Notes under the pieces: model-generated | What the model was told of the DNA's origin: nothing | Database searches by the model: none | Seen by the model: only the letters and a program-made list of their open reading frames with translations | Source: Gammaproteobacteria bacterium | Lineage (GTDB): Bacteria; Pseudomonadota; Gammaproteobacteria; Steroidobacterales; Woeseiaceae | Direction: 5' to 3' | Length of the DNA: 64,000 nucleotides | Assembly (NCBI GenBank): GCA_030429005.1 | Contig: JAUIDP010000004.1 | Location: 26,684-90,683, forward strand | Translations under genes and position numbers: made by a program | Shown here: piece by piece, positions 10,878 to 22,394 of the stretch | How the letters are laid out: each line of letters opens with the position of its first letter | How positions within the stretch are numbered: the first letter of the stretch is position 1

Positions 10878-11789
10878 ATGCAATTTAAACAACTGGCATT
10901 GGCGGCCGTCCTGGCCGTCTTTGCACTCCCTGCACACGCGCAGGCTGACAAGTCCGATCATCCCCTCGTATCCCCGTATGAGGGGTCCATCGTGCGCAGA
11001 AAAGATGTGAAGGAGTTCGACGAATACCAGGCGTTCACCGGCATGGACGACACCGGCAAGGAACCGATGTCGATCGACCTCGAAGGCAGGGTCACCAAGC
11101 TGCTGTACACGACGCCGAAAGACCGGTCGATTCTCGAAGTCTTTCGCAACTACGAAGCGGCAGTCCTGCAGGCGGGCGCGGAAATTATCTATAGCTGCGA
11201 CCAGGGAAAATACGAATGCGCCAGGAGCTATGCCGGCCCGACATTCCAGAAAGTATCCGACATTCATTCGATGCAGAACCTCGCCGGCCGCTACCTGTTG
11301 GCTCGCCTCGAGCAGAATGAAAGCACGGCCTATATCGCGATCGCCGTCGGGGCTGCATCCACGACCGTGCACGTCGTGGAAGTTAAAGCGATGGATACCG
11401 GCATGGTGACGCTGGATGCCGAGGCGCTGGGTAAAGGGCTGGATGCGCGCGGCTACGTCGTGGTTGAGGGAATCTATTTCGATACCGACAAGGCAAGCAT
11501 GCAGCCGCGTTCATCCGCGGCTTTGACAGAAATGGCGAGCTTGCTAAAGACGCGGCCGGAGCTCGCCGTGTATGTCGTCGGCCATACGGACTCACAAGGC
11601 ACGTTCGCGCACAACCAGGCGTTGTCCGAAGCGCGAGCAAAAGCCGTGGTGGAAGCGCTGGTGGCGGAGCACGGCGTACCACAAGGGCGCCTGCAAGCAC
11701 ACGGTGTCGGTCCGCTGGCGCCGCAGGCAAGCAACGCGGATGACAATGGTCGTGCCAGGAACCGGCGTGTGGTGCTGGTTGCCCGATAA
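10878..11789 (+). CDS. OmpA-family protein with a DUF4892-like N-terminal region
   Basis: 303 residues from an ATG that begins a clear signal peptide (MQFKQLALAAVLAVFALPAHA, cleavage near residue 21). The N-terminal ~150 residues resemble DUF4892-type periplasmic domains (KSDHP start, a Cys pair in YSCDQGKYECARSY). The C-terminal ~110 residues are an OmpA-like peptidoglycan-binding domain: GIYFDTDKASM, VVGHTDSQG, LSEARAKAVVEAL and the terminal NRRVVLV. It probably anchors to peptidoglycan in the periplasm. The open frame continues upstream through the previous gene, but that part is not coding. Confidence 0.75.
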   Translation: MQFKQLALAAVLAVFALPAHAQADKSDHPLVSPYEGSIVRRKDVKEFDEYQAFTGMDDTGKEPMSIDLEGRVTKLLYTTPKDRSILEVFRNYEAAVLQAGAEIIYSCDQGKYECARSYAGPTFQKVSDIHSMQNLAGRYLLARLEQNESTAYIAIAVGAASTTVHVVEVKAMDTGMVTLDAEALGKGLDARGYVVVEGIYFDTDKASMQPRSSAALTEMASLLKTRPELAVYVVGHTDSQGTFAHNQALSEARAKAVVEALVAEHGVPQGRLQAHGVGPLAPQASNADDNGRARNRRVVLVAR

Positions 11790-11813
11790 GTCTTAAGAGC
11801 AGGTATAGCGGAT

Positions 11814-12305
11814 ATGTCCGAGCACAAACTGGGAGCCGAGCTGAAGCGCTACGCCGTCATCAGCCTGTACCTGTTCATTTGCTTCACCGTGATCATGCTG
11901 TATGGCAAGTCGCAATCCGCAGACGAATCGGTTTCGCTGGTCAATTTCGGGCTGGCGCTCGGCAAGGCGCTGCTGCTCGGCAAATTTATTCTTATCGGCG
12001 AGGTCCTGGGTACCGGCACGCGGATGCAGGTACCAACACTGGTGCACCGCATCGCCTGGCGTTCGATCGCAATGCTGGTCGTCCTCCTCGTCTTCAAGCT
12101 GATCGAAGAAATCATTATCAACATGGTGCACTCGGTGCCGGTCAGCGAGTTGTTTACAGAGCTGATGAAGCACTCCTGGCTCAGCCTGCTGGCGCCGCCG
12201 CTGTTGATGCTGTTGATTCTCGTGCCGATGATCACCGTCATCGAGTTGGGTTACGCTTTGGGCAAGGACGGCCTCAGGGAGCTGTTTGCCAAAGACCAGC
12301 GCTAA
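11814..12305 (+). CDS. Hypothetical inner-membrane protein
   Basis: 163 residues with about four hydrophobic segments (roughly 13-30, 42-62, 78-100 and 125-150), acidic/basic loops and a charged C-terminus (FAKDQR). No family is recognised and there are no catalytic or metal-binding motifs. The last bases overlap the convergent GNAT gene by 4 bp. It is preceded by AGAGCAGG. Coding character is supported by the clean helix pattern and by GC-rich third positions. Confidence 0.6.
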   Translation: MSEHKLGAELKRYAVISLYLFICFTVIMLYGKSQSADESVSLVNFGLALGKALLLGKFILIGEVLGTGTRMQVPTLVHRIAWRSIAMLVVLLVFKLIEEIIINMVHSVPVSELFTELMKHSWLSLLAPPLLMLLILVPMITVIELGYALGKDGLRELFAKDQR

Positions 12306-12781
12306 CCTTTGCGATCCTGCAGTGGCAAATGGTAGAAGTGGTTGAATTCAGTTTCGATGTAATCTGCAAAGGCCTCGCCCCTGACGAATCCGGCCTTGCG
12401 ATATAGCGATACCGCGGCGGCAAACGCGGCGCCTGTTCCGGTTTCCAGGCTTAATCGTCGCAAACTTCGTTGCCGCGCAACGTCGACAATATAAGCGAGC
12501 AATGCCGCCGCGACGCCCTGGCGCAGATAGGCAGGCGCCGTGCGCATGGACTTCAGTTCTCCCGCATCGTCGTCGAGCTGTTTCAATGCCGCAATACCGG
12601 CGAGTTCGTTCCCGTCCCACGCGGACCATACAGTAACGTTGCTTTGCCTCAGTCCCGATAAGTCCAGCGCAAACGAAAGTCCCGGCGGTGAATCGTCGCG
12701 CATCCCGCCAACGTGCATTTCCAGCAGTTCGCGTACGGCGTCACTGCAGAGGTCATCCTGCCGAATCTGGAAAGAACTCAT
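12302..12781 (-). CDS. GNAT-family N-acetyltransferase
   Basis: 159 residues of the GNAT fold. The acetyl-CoA binding loop appears as LRQGVAAALLAYIVDVA (the Q/R-x-x-G-x-A motif), preceded by a beta strand with KSMRTAPAY and followed by SLETGTGAAFAAAVSLYRKAGF. The ending (FADYIETEFNHFY) is like YjaB/PanZ-type small acetyltransferases. The substrate cannot be told from sequence. It overlaps the upstream secreted-protein gene by 29 bp and the convergent membrane-protein gene by 4 bp. Confidence 0.8.
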   Translation of the reverse strand: MSSFQIRQDDLCSDAVRELLEMHVGGMRDDSPPGLSFALDLSGLRQSNVTVWSAWDGNELAGIAALKQLDDDAGELKSMRTAPAYLRQGVAAALLAYIVDVARQRSLRRLSLETGTGAAFAAAVSLYRKAGFVRGEAFADYIETEFNHFYHLPLQDRKG

Positions 12782-13310
12782 CGATCGCCGGGCGGCTGTT
12801 GCCGATCATTTGTTGCCATTCCTGCATCATAGCCGTGTACGCGGATTCGCTGAAAGTGTCCTGCAATTCGCAATTGCCGGCAGCCGACAATCCGGTCAGC
12901 TGGTAGCAAACCGTGACGGTCGAGCCACCGGCGCCACTGTCTGCGACCAGGACTTCGACCGTGCCGGTAAAGAGTTCCGGCGTAACCCTGACGTACTTCG
13001 CCCGTCGCCGGGCCTGATCGAATTCGCTGACCAGCCAGTAGGTGTCAGAGCCGCGATTGGTCGTGACAAACACGGTGCCGGCCTCGATGCCATTGCCGTG
13101 CAGAAATCGCGGCTCCCATTCGGCAATCCAGATTTTTTCACCCGGCGCGGTGAACAGCAGCAGCGCATTGTCCGGCGGCAAGTCGACCTGCAACGTTCCG
13201 CTTCGATGAACGGTCAACGCCGCAAATTCGTCAGCGCCTTGCGCCACGGCGCCGCCACTGCTGGTAACTGATGCCGCGGTCAACGCGGCGCATACCTTGA
13301 GCACTGTCAT
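12753..13310 (-). CDS. Hypothetical secreted protein
   Basis: 185 residues from the ATG that gives a signal peptide (MTVLKVCAALTAASVTSSGG, then AVAQG). The open frame continues to 13370 but that part overlaps the putative operator. The body is beta-rich and has no recognised family; segments such as YWLVSEFDQ and VEVLVADSG with a pair of Cys suggest a small START/SRPBCC-like or beta-sandwich periplasmic domain, which is only a guess. It shares 29 bp with the downstream acetyltransferase gene and diverges from the ArsR-methyltransferase gene. Confidence 0.55.
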   Translation of the reverse strand: MTVLKVCAALTAASVTSSGGAVAQGADEFAALTVHRSGTLQVDLPPDNALLLFTAPGEKIWIAEWEPRFLHGNGIEAGTVFVTTNRGSDTYWLVSEFDQARRRAKYVRVTPELFTGTVEVLVADSGAGGSTVTVCYQLTGLSAAGNCELQDTFSESAYTAMMQEWQQMIGNSRPAIDEFFPDSAG

Positions 13311-13346
13311 CGGGTGTCCCTCGTATCGGCCAGGAACGGTTATAAT

Positions 13347-13360
13347 GTTACCGAGGTAAC
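13347..13360. promoter_or_regulatory. Perfect 14-bp palindrome, possible operator
   Basis: GTTACC-GA-GGTAAC is a perfect dyad (6-bp arms, 2-bp centre), directly after TATAAT read on the plus strand. It is 37 bp upstream of the minus-strand secreted-protein start and 120 bp upstream of the ArsR-type gene. The placement overlapping a potential -10 element fits a repressor site. The protein that binds it is unknown. Confidence 0.35.
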
Positions 13361-13453
13361 AAAAAGTCAAATTAGCGCGGCTGTGGCAGGCGACGCCAAC
13401 CGTGACCGCAATGGTTTGCTGCCCGGGACAGCCGTGCTAAGCTATAGAGTCAA

Positions 13454-13479
13454 TAATATAAAGAAATATTTATATATTA
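13454..13479 (+). promoter_or_regulatory. AT-rich dyad at the start of the sahR-like gene, candidate autoregulatory operator
   Basis: In an otherwise GC-rich chromosome, the 26 bases just before the ATG are nearly all A/T and contain nested inverted repeats. TAATATA pairs with TATATTA across 12 bases, and ATATAAA pairs with TTTATAT across 6 bases. ArsR-family repressors bind such AT-rich dyads, so this may be the operator of the metF-metH operon. I did not compare it with a published SahR motif. Confidence 0.4.
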
Positions 13480-15227
<1,748 letters not shown>

Positions 15228-15237
15228 GTTCTTCGCC

Positions 15238-18200
15238 ATGGAACGCAAACAACGTATTCACGAACTTTTCGCGGCCCTGCAACAGCGGATTCTGCTGCTC
15301 GACGGTGCGATGGGCACGATGATCCAGGGCTACGGCCTCAGCGAGGAAGACTATCGCGGCGAACGTTTTGCCGACTGGCAGAGTGATCTGCGCGGCAACA
15401 ACGATCTGCTGTCGATTACCCGGCCGCAGGTCATCCGGGATATTCACCGCCAGTTTCTTGCGGCCGGCGCGGACATCATCGAGACGAACACGTTCAACTC
15501 CAATGCGCCGTCGATGGGCGACTACGCCATGCAGTCGCTGGTACCCGAGCTGAATCTTGCCGCGGCCCGACTCGCGCGCGAGTGTGCCGATACGCACGCC
15601 AGCGAGGTTGGCAGCCCGCGCTGGGTTGCCGGAGTACTGGGGCCGACCAATCGCACAGCGTCAATTTCGCCGGACGTCAACGATCCCGGCTATCGCAACA
15701 TCCATTTTGGTGAGCTGGTGGAGACCTACCAACAGGCGGTTGCTGCACTGCTGGAGGGCGGCGTCGACTTCCTGATGGTGGAAACCATCTTCGATACGCT
15801 GAATGCGAAAGCGGCAATTTTCGCGATCAAGCGCGGATTCGAAGCCGCCGGGGTCGAAGTGCCGGTCATGATTTCCGGCACCATCACTGACGCGTCCGGC
15901 CGCACGCTCTCCGGGCAAACGGGCGAGGCGTTCTGGAATTCCGTGCGGCATGCAGACCCGTTCATGATCGGTTTCAACTGCGCGCTTGGTGCAAAGGATC
16001 TGCGGCCGTATGTTGACGAACTGGCGCGGGTTGCCGACACCGGCGTCAGTGCGCACCCGAACGCCGGGTTGCCGAATGAATTCGGTGAATACGACGAATC
16101 GCCCGAAGCAATGGCAGAGGTTGTCGGCGAGTTTGCCCGCAGCGGCCTCGTCAACATGGTCGGCGGCTGCTGTGGTACACGGCCCGAGCACATCCGGGCA
16201 TTGTCCGGGGCAGTCCGGGATGTATCGCCACGCAAGGTCGCGAAAGTGCCGGTGCGCTGCCGGGTATCCGGGCTCGAGCCGCTGAATATCGGGCCGGACG
16301 ACCTGTTCGTCAATGTCGGCGAACGCTGCAATGTCACCGGTTCCGCCATTTTCCGGCGCCTTATCGAAGCTGATGACTACGCCGCGGCGGTACAGGTCGC
16401 CCGCGAACAGGTGGCCAATGGCGCCCAGATCATCGACGTCAACATGGACGAAGGCATGCTGGACTCCGAGAAGGCCATGCAGACCTTCCTGAACCTGATA
16501 GCGTCGGAACCGGACGTCGCGCGGCTGCCGATCATGATCGACTCGTCCAAGTGGTCGGTTATCGAGACCGGTCTGCGTTGTGTACAGGGCAAAGCCATCG
16601 TCAATTCCATCAGCCTCAAGGAGGGCGAGGAAGCTTTCGTCGCACAGGCGCGCCTCGTGCGCGACTATGGTGCCGCGGTCATCGTCATGGCGTTCGACGA
16701 ACAGGGGCAGGCCGACACGGTTGAGCGCAAAGTCGAGATCTGCAAACGCAGCTACCGGATCCTGACAGAGGTCGTTGGCTTTACGCCGTCGGATATCATC
16801 TTCGATCCGAATATTTTTGCCGTGGCCACTGGCATCGAGGAGCACTCACGCTACGGCCTTGACTTCATCGACGCGACCCGGCTGATCAAGGAGGCTATGC
16901 CCGATGTCCTGGTCAGTGGCGGCGTCAGTAACGTGTCGTTCTCGTTTCGTGGCAACAATATCGTTCGCGAGGCGATTCACTCGGTGTTCCTGTACCACGC
17001 TATTCGCGCGGGAATGGGCATGGGAATCGTCAACGCCGGCCAGCTGGCGATCTACGAAGACCTGCCTGCGGAATTGCGCGATGCGGTCGAGGATGTCGTG
17101 CTGTATCGCAGCGACGAGGCGACCGAGAAACTGCTGGAGATCGCGGAGAATTATAAAGGGCAGGCGGCCGGCGCCAGGGCTCGGACCGAGGACCTGTCAT
17201 GGCGTGAGCTGCCTGTCGAAAAGCGCCTCGAGCACGCATTGGTCAAAGGTATCGATGAATACATCATCGAGGATACCGAGGAAGCACGGCTCGCAGCCGA
17301 GCGGCCGCTCGCCGTTATCGAGGGACCACTGATGGCCGGCATGAACGTCGTCGGCGACCTGTTCGGCGACGGCAAGATGTTCCTGCCGCAGGTGGTCAAG
17401 TCGGCGCGTGTCATGAAAAAGGCTGTCGGACATCTCGTGCCGTTTATCGAAAAAGAGCAGGGCGGTGATGTCAGCAGCAACGGCAAAATCGTCATGGCGA
17501 CCGTCAAGGGCGATGTCCATGACATCGGCAAGAACATCGTCGGCGTTGTCCTGCAATGCAACAATTTCGAGGTTATCGACCTGGGCGTGATGGTGTCCTG
17601 CGAAAAGATCCTGGAGACAGCGCGACGCGAGAACGCCCAGATCATCGGTCTGTCAGGATTGATTACGCCATCGCTGGACGAGATGGTGCACGTTGCCAGT
17701 GAGATGCAACGGCAGGCATTCGAACTGCCGTTGTTGATTGGCGGTGCCACGACGTCGCCGGCACATACCGCGGTCAAGATTGAGCCGCAGTACAAGGGAC
17801 CGGTTCTCTACGTCAAGGACGCTTCGCGTTCAGTAGGAATCGCGCAGGCATTGATTGAACCCGCCACACGTGATGCCCTGGTCAACAAGGCGCGCAAGGA
17901 AAACGAGCGCCGCCGCGAGCAGCACTCGAAAAAGAAACGGCTTGCGCCGCAACTGGCATTGCGCGATGCACGCGAACGTCGCCACCGGTGTGACTGGTCG
18001 AGCTACGAGCCGCCGGCACCGGCATTGCAGGGCACGCGGGTTCTGCAGGACATCGATCTCGATTCGTTGCGGAATTACATCGACTGGATGCCATTCTTCA
18101 ATGCCTGGGAGTTCCACGGCAAATTCCCCAACATCCTGGACGACAAGATTGTCGGGGAAGCGGCACGGTCGCTGTTTGCCGATGCGACCGCGATGCTGGA

Positions 18201-18951
18201 CCAGATAATCGCCGAGCGCTGGCTGCAGGCAAAGGCCGTGGTCGGGTTGTTCCCGGCGAATTCGGACGGCGACGATGATGTATACGTGTATGCAAACGAA
18301 CAGCGCGACGAGGTCGCCGCCCGCCTGTGCCATTTGCGGCAACAGCGCAGCAAGGATGCCGGTCAGCCGCAGTATTGCCTGGCAGACTATGTTGCACCGG
18401 CCGCGAGCGGCAAGGCGGACTATATCGGCGCTTTCGCCGTGACCGCGGGCATCGGCATCGAGGAACACGTCGAGCGGTTCGAAGCGCAGCACGATGACTA
18501 CAGCGCCATCATCCTGAAAGCGCTGGCGGACCGGCTGGCCGAAGCGTCGGCCGAGTACCTGCATGAACGCGTGCGCAAGGAATTCTGGGGCTATGCGCCA
18601 CGGGAACAATTGTCGAACGATGAGCTGATTCGCGAGGCCTACAAAGGAATTCGCCCGGCACCCGGCTATCCGGCCTGCCCCGATCATACGGAGAAGGCCA
18701 AGCTCTGGGAGTTGCTCGATGTCGAACAGAGCATCGGTATGCGGCTGACCGAGTCGTTTGCGATGTACCCGACAGCCGCCGTCAGCGGCTTCTACTACTC
18801 GCACCCGGAAGCGCGGTATTTTGCCGTGGGCAAGATCGATCGCGACCAACTGGAATCGTATGCCGAACGAAAAGGCATCAGCCGTGTCGAAGCGGAGAAG
18901 TGGCTGATGCCGATCCTGGGATACGAACCAAATGTCGCCGACGTTGCCTGA
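15238..18951 (+). CDS. metH: Cobalamin-dependent methionine synthase
   Basis: 1237 residues, full length. Domains in order: homocysteine-binding barrel ([12 protein letters not shown]; Zn ligands include [12 protein letters not shown]), pterin-binding barrel ([20 protein letters not shown]), cap, cobalamin-binding domain with D-V-H761-D-I-G (equivalent of E. coli His759) and the reactivation domain ([28 protein letters not shown]). It transfers the methyl group of 5-methyl-THF to homocysteine. The ATG at 15238 is preferred over upstream in-frame starts inside metF. No cobalamin riboswitch is visible; the cell needs B12 or makes it elsewhere. Confidence 0.97.
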   Translation: MERKQRIHELFAALQQRILLLDGAMGTMIQGYGLSEEDYRGERFADWQSDLRGNNDLLSITRPQVIRDIHRQFLAAGADIIETNTFNSNAPSMGDYAMQSLVPELNLAAARLARECADTHASEVGSPRWVAGVLGPTNRTASISPDVNDPGYRNIHFGELVETYQQAVAALLEGGVDFLMVETIFDTLNAKAAIFAIKRGFEAAGVEVPVMISGTITDASGRTLSGQTGEAFWNSVRHADPFMIGFNCALGAKDLRPYVDELARVADTGVSAHPNAGLPNEFGEYDESPEAMAEVVGEFARSGLVNMVGGCCGTRPEHIRALSGAVRDVSPRKVAKVPVRCRVSGLEPLNIGPDDLFVNVGERCNVTGSAIFRRLIEADDYAAAVQVAREQVANGAQIIDVNMDEGMLDSEKAMQTFLNLIASEPDVARLPIMIDSSKWSVIETGLRCVQGKAIVNSISLKEGEEAFVAQARLVRDYGAAVIVMAFDEQGQADTVERKVEICKRSYRILTEVVGFTPSDIIFDPNIFAVATGIEEHSRYGLDFIDATRLIKEAMPDVLVSGGVSNVSFSFRGNNIVREAIHSVFLYHAIRAGMGMGIVNAGQLAIYEDLPAELRDAVEDVVLYRSDEATEKLLEIAENYKGQAAGARARTEDLSWRELPVEKRLEHALVKGIDEYIIEDTEEARLAAERPLAVIEGPLMAGMNVVGDLFGDGKMFLPQVVKSARVMKKAVGHLVPFIEKEQGGDVSSNGKIVMATVKGDVHDIGKNIVGVVLQCNNFEVIDLGVMVSCEKILETARRENAQIIGLSGLITPSLDEMVHVASEMQRQAFELPLLIGGATTSPAHTAVKIEPQYKGPVLYVKDASRSVGIAQALIEPATRDALVNKARKENERRREQHSKKKRLAPQLALRDARERRHRCDWSSYEPPAPALQGTRVLQDIDLDSLRNYIDWMPFFNAWEFHGKFPNILDDKIVGEAARSLFADATAMLDQIIAERWLQAKAVVGLFPANSDGDDDVYVYANEQRDEVAARLCHLRQQRSKDAGQPQYCLADYVAPAASGKADYIGAFAVTAGIGIEEHVERFEAQHDDYSAIILKALADRLAEASAEYLHERVRKEFWGYAPREQLSNDELIREAYKGIRPAPGYPACPDHTEKAKLWELLDVEQSIGMRLTESFAMYPTAAVSGFYYSHPEARYFAVGKIDRDQLESYAERKGISRVEAEKWLMPILGYEPNVADVA

Positions 18952-18975
18952 ATCGAGAAGCAGGAAAACCAATAA

Positions 18976-19046
18976 GGGTCAGAGCCCTTTTCGAACATTT
19001 TTTGACGGAGCCGGAGTGCAAATTCGTCCAAAAAGGGCTCTGACCC
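18976..19046. repeat. 16-bp inverted repeat of REP/RAYT-like type overlapping the next gene's start
   Basis: GGGTCAGAGCCCTTTT (18976-18991) is exactly complementary to AAAAGGGCTCTGACCC (19031-19046), separated by 39 bases. Each arm can also fold on itself (AGGG...CCCT). Short GTC-AGAG-CCC palindromes flanked by A/T runs are found repeatedly in genomes with REP-associated tyrosine transposases. No transposase is present in this window and I saw only this copy. The left arm follows the metH stop; the right arm is read as codons of the next gene. Confidence 0.6.
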
Positions 19047-20281
19047 CTTTTTGTTGGTGTCTGTTGCTGTTTGCTGGCGCCGCGTTGGCCGACAATTACA
19101 GCGACGCACGTGCCGAACTTGTCGAGGCCTACCAGGCCGGTGAATTTCCCGCGATGGTGCGGGCGGCCGAAAATGCACTGGCGGCCCGCCCGGGATACCC
19201 CGGTGCGCTGTTCAATCTCGCTTATGCGACGTCACTGAACGGCGGGCACGCAGAGGCGCTGGCGATTCTGCAGGGCCTTGCCGAGCAGGGCGTCGACTAC
19301 GGTGTGGCGGACGCCGATGAGCTGGCCGCGCTGCAGGAGTTGCCGAAATGGCCGCAGTACGCTGCCACGATCGCTGAACTGAACACGCCGGTTGGCGAAG
19401 CGGCGGTTGCATTTCGCCACGCCACCGGCGACTTCGTGCCCGAAGGTATCGTCGTCGATGGTGAAACGGCGTGGATCGGCAGCGTCCGCCATGGCTACAT
19501 CGAGCGCCTCGGCCCCGAGCCGGTAAGACTGAGCGATCCGGGGGCGGGTGGCCACTGGAGCGTCTTCGGCATGCATGCCGGACCGCAAGGTGGCCTCTGG
19601 TATGCAAGTGCCGCGGTTCCGCAGTTCGTCGATATCGATGCGGAGAGCCAGGGCCGGACCGGCCTGTTCCGGCTGGACCCGGACACCGGAGAAACAACGG
19701 TCCGGGCCGTACTGCCGGACACGGATACCGAACAGGTGCTGGGTGACTTTGTCTTCGTCGGTGAGGAAACGATTTACGCGACCGAAAGCCTGACCGGGGC
19801 GCTATATCGCTACTCGATTTCCGATAACGAGTTCACCGAAGTGATTGCGCCCGGGAAGCTGCGATCGATGCAAGGGCTGGTGCTCGATGCTTCCGGCAGG
19901 TTCCTGTACGTTGCCGACTACGTCGGTGGTCTGTACCGCGTCGATCTTGACGACTACAGTACGCAAAAAGTGTCCGCGCCGGCGAACATCAACCTGTTTG
20001 GCATCGACGGCCTGTACCGGCACAGCGATCGCCTGATCGCGATACAAAACGGCGTTCAACCGAATCGCGTTGCGGCCTTCGACCTCGCGGACGACGGCCT
20101 GGCGGTAACAGCCGTGAAAGTGCTGGCGCGCAGCCTCCCGGAATTCGACGAGCCGACACTGGGCACCGTGGTTGGCGATGAGTTCCTGTTCGTGGCCAAC
20201 AGTCACTGGAATCGCTTTGACCGCGACGGCAATCTGCCGCCGGACCTGCAGGGGCCGGTTATCCTGCGGCTGCAGCTATAG
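19016..20281 (+). CDS. Secreted TPR plus beta-propeller (SMP-30/NHL-like) protein
   Basis: 421 residues from a GTG at 19016, 5 bases after ACGGAG. This start gives a convincing signal peptide (n-region MQIRPKRALTPF, hydrophobic CWCLLLFAGAALA, cleavage near ADN). A TPR-like helical part (about 30-115: GYPGALFNLAYATSLNGGHAEAL) is followed by a beta-propeller with repeated strands such as GLVLDASGRFLYVADYVGGLYRVDL and TIYATESLTGALYRYSI. Propellers of this kind are lactonase-like or ligand-binding; no catalytic assignment is possible. The N-terminal codons come from the right arm of the palindromic repeat, so the repeat has contributed to, or disrupted, the original 5' end. The 3' end overlaps the convergent EEP gene by 6 bp. 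Confidence 0.7.
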   Translation: MQIRPKRALTPFCWCLLLFAGAALADNYSDARAELVEAYQAGEFPAMVRAAENALAARPGYPGALFNLAYATSLNGGHAEALAILQGLAEQGVDYGVADADELAALQELPKWPQYAATIAELNTPVGEAAVAFRHATGDFVPEGIVVDGETAWIGSVRHGYIERLGPEPVRLSDPGAGGHWSVFGMHAGPQGGLWYASAAVPQFVDIDAESQGRTGLFRLDPDTGETTVRAVLPDTDTEQVLGDFVFVGEETIYATESLTGALYRYSISDNEFTEVIAPGKLRSMQGLVLDASGRFLYVADYVGGLYRVDLDDYSTQKVSAPANINLFGIDGLYRHSDRLIAIQNGVQPNRVAAFDLADDGLAVTAVKVLARSLPEFDEPTLGTVVGDEFLFVANSHWNRFDRDGNLPPDLQGPVILRLQL

Positions 20282-21199
20282 CGCCAGGTCAATGAGCAGC
20301 GGCAGGTGATCGGAGCCGTTGGCGCGTCCGGCCCGCGTGTCGAGCACGATGAGTTCGCCGGATACCAGGCAGTGATCGATCGGAATGGCCGCAAACGGCA
20401 GCCGCCTGGGCCAGGTAGGAGCGACGCCGTGGCCGAGGCGCGTATTGCGCAAGCCGGAGACGCTTTCGAGTTCGCGGTAATGATGCGCCCACATCGTGAT
20501 ATTCAGGTCGCCTACCAGCACGCGGGGTCCCGTGGTCCCTGCCAGCAATGCGGCGATGCTCTGTAGTTGTTCATTGCGGCTGGCTGTCATTTCCCGGCCG
20601 AGCGGCGGGACCGGGTGGGTGGTCACGAAAGTGACCTGCCGGCCGCCGATATCCTGGCGGACGACGAGCGTCGGCAGTTTCAGCGGCGGACTCTCGATGA
20701 TCTCGACATCCAAAAGCGGCTCCTTCGCGTACACGGCAATGCCGAAGTTGTCGTCGCGCGGAACCGCAAGCCTGTAGGGCAGCTCGTCCTCGATCACCCG
20801 CAAGGCGTCCACCCAGCGCGAGTCGATCTCCTGCAGAAAAACGATATCCGGCGCGCTGGCACGGATCTGCGCGACGACCTGCCCGGGTGCATTGTCATGA
20901 CCCAGCACATTGGCTTGCAGCAGCGTGAGCGTGCGTGCACCGACCGGCGTGGCGTTGCCGGCCGGCAAGTACCACGGCGCGAGCGGCAGGAAATTGACTA
21001 CCGCCAGCGCGAGCATGCCGCCGCACCAGCGACGGTTGCGCAAAACGGCGAAGACCACTGCAAATAACAGCGCACAGACAAAATACTGCAGCCGAAAATG
21101 TGAGAACAACTCCAGCCACGAATGCAGCGAATTGAACAGTGTGGCGATCGAAAACAGTGCAGTCAGGAACGCGCCTGCCTGGACCAGGCCGATCAGCAA
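20276..21199 (-). CDS. Endonuclease/exonuclease/phosphatase family membrane protein
   Basis: About 307 residues. Two or three N-terminal membrane helices (LIGLVQAGAFLTALF, YFVCALLFAVVFAVL, MLALAVVNFLPLAPW) precede an EEP domain with the usual motifs: LLQANVLG, IVFLQEID, FVTTHPV, VGDLNIT and a final GSDHLPLLIDLAL. This layout matches the periplasm-facing phosphodiesterase-like EEP proteins of proteobacteria; the substrate is unknown. No ATG precedes the helices; a TTG at 21199 overlapping the moeB end is my best start. The longer open frame to 21499 is the moeB antiphase and Arg-rich. Confidence 0.75.
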   Translation of the reverse strand: MLIGLVQAGAFLTALFSIATLFNSLHSWLELFSHFRLQYFVCALLFAVVFAVLRNRRWCGGMLALAVVNFLPLAPWYLPAGNATPVGARTLTLLQANVLGHDNAPGQVVAQIRASAPDIVFLQEIDSRWVDALRVIEDELPYRLAVPRDDNFGIAVYAKEPLLDVEIIESPPLKLPTLVVRQDIGGRQVTFVTTHPVPPLGREMTASRNEQLQSIAALLAGTTGPRVLVGDLNITMWAHHYRELESVSGLRNTRLGHGVAPTWPRRLPFAAIPIDHCLVSGELIVLDTRAGRANGSDHLPLLIDLAL

Positions 21200-21912
21200 G
21201 AGGGGCAGTCCCGTCGTTTGGCGATGGCAACGCTGCGGACGCTGCCATCGCCGGCATCGTAGAGTTGCAGGCGGCCGCGCGGCGAGGCAATGCCGACAAT
21301 GTGTTTCAATGCCTCGACGGCCATCATCGTGCCGATGACACCGGGAACCGGCGCCAGTACGCCGTTGCCGGCACAATTGTCGAGCGACTCGTCGGCGTCG
21401 TCGTAGAGGCAGCGGTAGCACGGGGAGCCAGCGTAGTCCGGGCCAAAGACCGCTACCTGGCCTTCTAGCCGGATTGCCGACCCGGATACCAGGCAGCAAC
21501 CAGCGGCGACACAGGCGTCATTGACCAGGAAGCGCGTCGCAAAGTTGTCGGTGCCGTCGAGCACGATGTCGACATCCGCCACTGCCGTTGCCAGTGCCGC
21601 GGTGTCGAGCCGCTCGTCGATGACGGTAATCGCAATGTCCGGGTTCAGCATCGACAGCCTGTCTGCTGCCGTCGCGGCTTTGTTCCTGCCCACATCGTCG
21701 GGACCAAACAATACCTGGCGGCCGAGATTGGTGACGTCGACGGTATCGAAATCGTTGAGCAGCAGGTGCCCGACACCGCTGGAGGCAAGATAACTCGCAG
21801 CCGCACAACCGATGCCGCCGACGCCGATCAGCAGAACACGCGCCGAACCGATCTGCCGCTGGCCGGCCTCGCCGACCTGTGCAAGGGCATGATGGCGCGC
21901 GTGCCGGTTCAC
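21193..21912 (-). CDS. moeB: HesA/MoeB/ThiF-family adenylyltransferase, probably MoeB
   Basis: 239 residues of the E1-like fold. Nucleotide loop LLIGVGGIGC, DFDTVDVTNLGRQ, adenylation Asp in VLDGTDNFATR, and two zinc CxxC pairs (CYRC and the C-terminal CPSC). The length and pairs fit MoeB, which adenylates MoaD for molybdopterin synthesis; ThiF for thiamine is the alternative. It follows the cyclophilin gene with a one-base overlap, and its distance from prmC mirrors the prmC-moeB synteny of Pseudomonas. Confidence 0.85.
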   Translation of the reverse strand: MNRHARHHALAQVGEAGQRQIGSARVLLIGVGGIGCAAASYLASSGVGHLLLNDFDTVDVTNLGRQVLFGPDDVGRNKAATAADRLSMLNPDIAITVIDERLDTAALATAVADVDIVLDGTDNFATRFLVNDACVAAGCCLVSGSAIRLEGQVAVFGPDYAGSPCYRCLYDDADESLDNCAGNGVLAPVPGVIGTMMAVEALKHIVGIASPRGRLQLYDAGDGSVRSVAIAKRRDCPSC

Positions 21913-22394
21913 TAGCCGGCTGTGACTTCCACGATGGTGACGGGCTCGAGCGGCACGTCCTGGTGGCCACCCGAATTGCCGGTGGCGACCGCCGCGATCG
22001 CATCGACGACATCCATGCCATCGGTGACCCGGCCGAACACCGCATAACCGAAGTCACGGCCGCCATGGTTCAGGAAATCGTTGTCGCGCAGGTTGATGAA
22101 GAACTGGGACGTAGCGCTGTCAACGACATTGGTGCGTGCCATCGCCAGCGTGCCACGTGCATTGCCCTCGCCGTTGTCCGCTTCATTCTTGATCGGGTCA
22201 CGGGTGGGCTTGCTGTTCATGTCGGCATCCATGCCACCGCCCTGGATCATGAAGTTGGGAATGACGCGATGAAAAATCGTGCCGTTGAAGTGGCCGTCGG
22301 CAACGTACTGGCGAAAATTCTCGCAGGATACTGGCGCTTTCTCTTCAAACAGTTCTACTGAAATATCGCCGTGGCTCGTCTTAATCGTGATCAT
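21912..22394 (-). CDS. ppiB: Cytoplasmic peptidyl-prolyl cis-trans isomerase (cyclophilin, PpiB type)
   Basis: 160 residues without a signal peptide. The cyclophilin core is complete: [13 protein letters not shown] (active-site Arg/Phe), [26 protein letters not shown] and [17 protein letters not shown]. It catalyses proline isomerisation during protein folding in the cytoplasm. The start overlaps prmC by 14 bp and the stop overlaps moeB by one base, so it is translated as part of the prmC-ppiB-moeB group. Confidence 0.93.
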   Translation of the reverse strand: MITIKTSHGDISVELFEEKAPVSCENFRQYVADGHFNGTIFHRVIPNFMIQGGGMDADMNSKPTRDPIKNEADNGEGNARGTLAMARTNVVDSATSQFFINLRDNDFLNHGGRDFGYAVFGRVTDGMDVVDAIAAVATGNSGGHQDVPLEPVTIVEVTAG

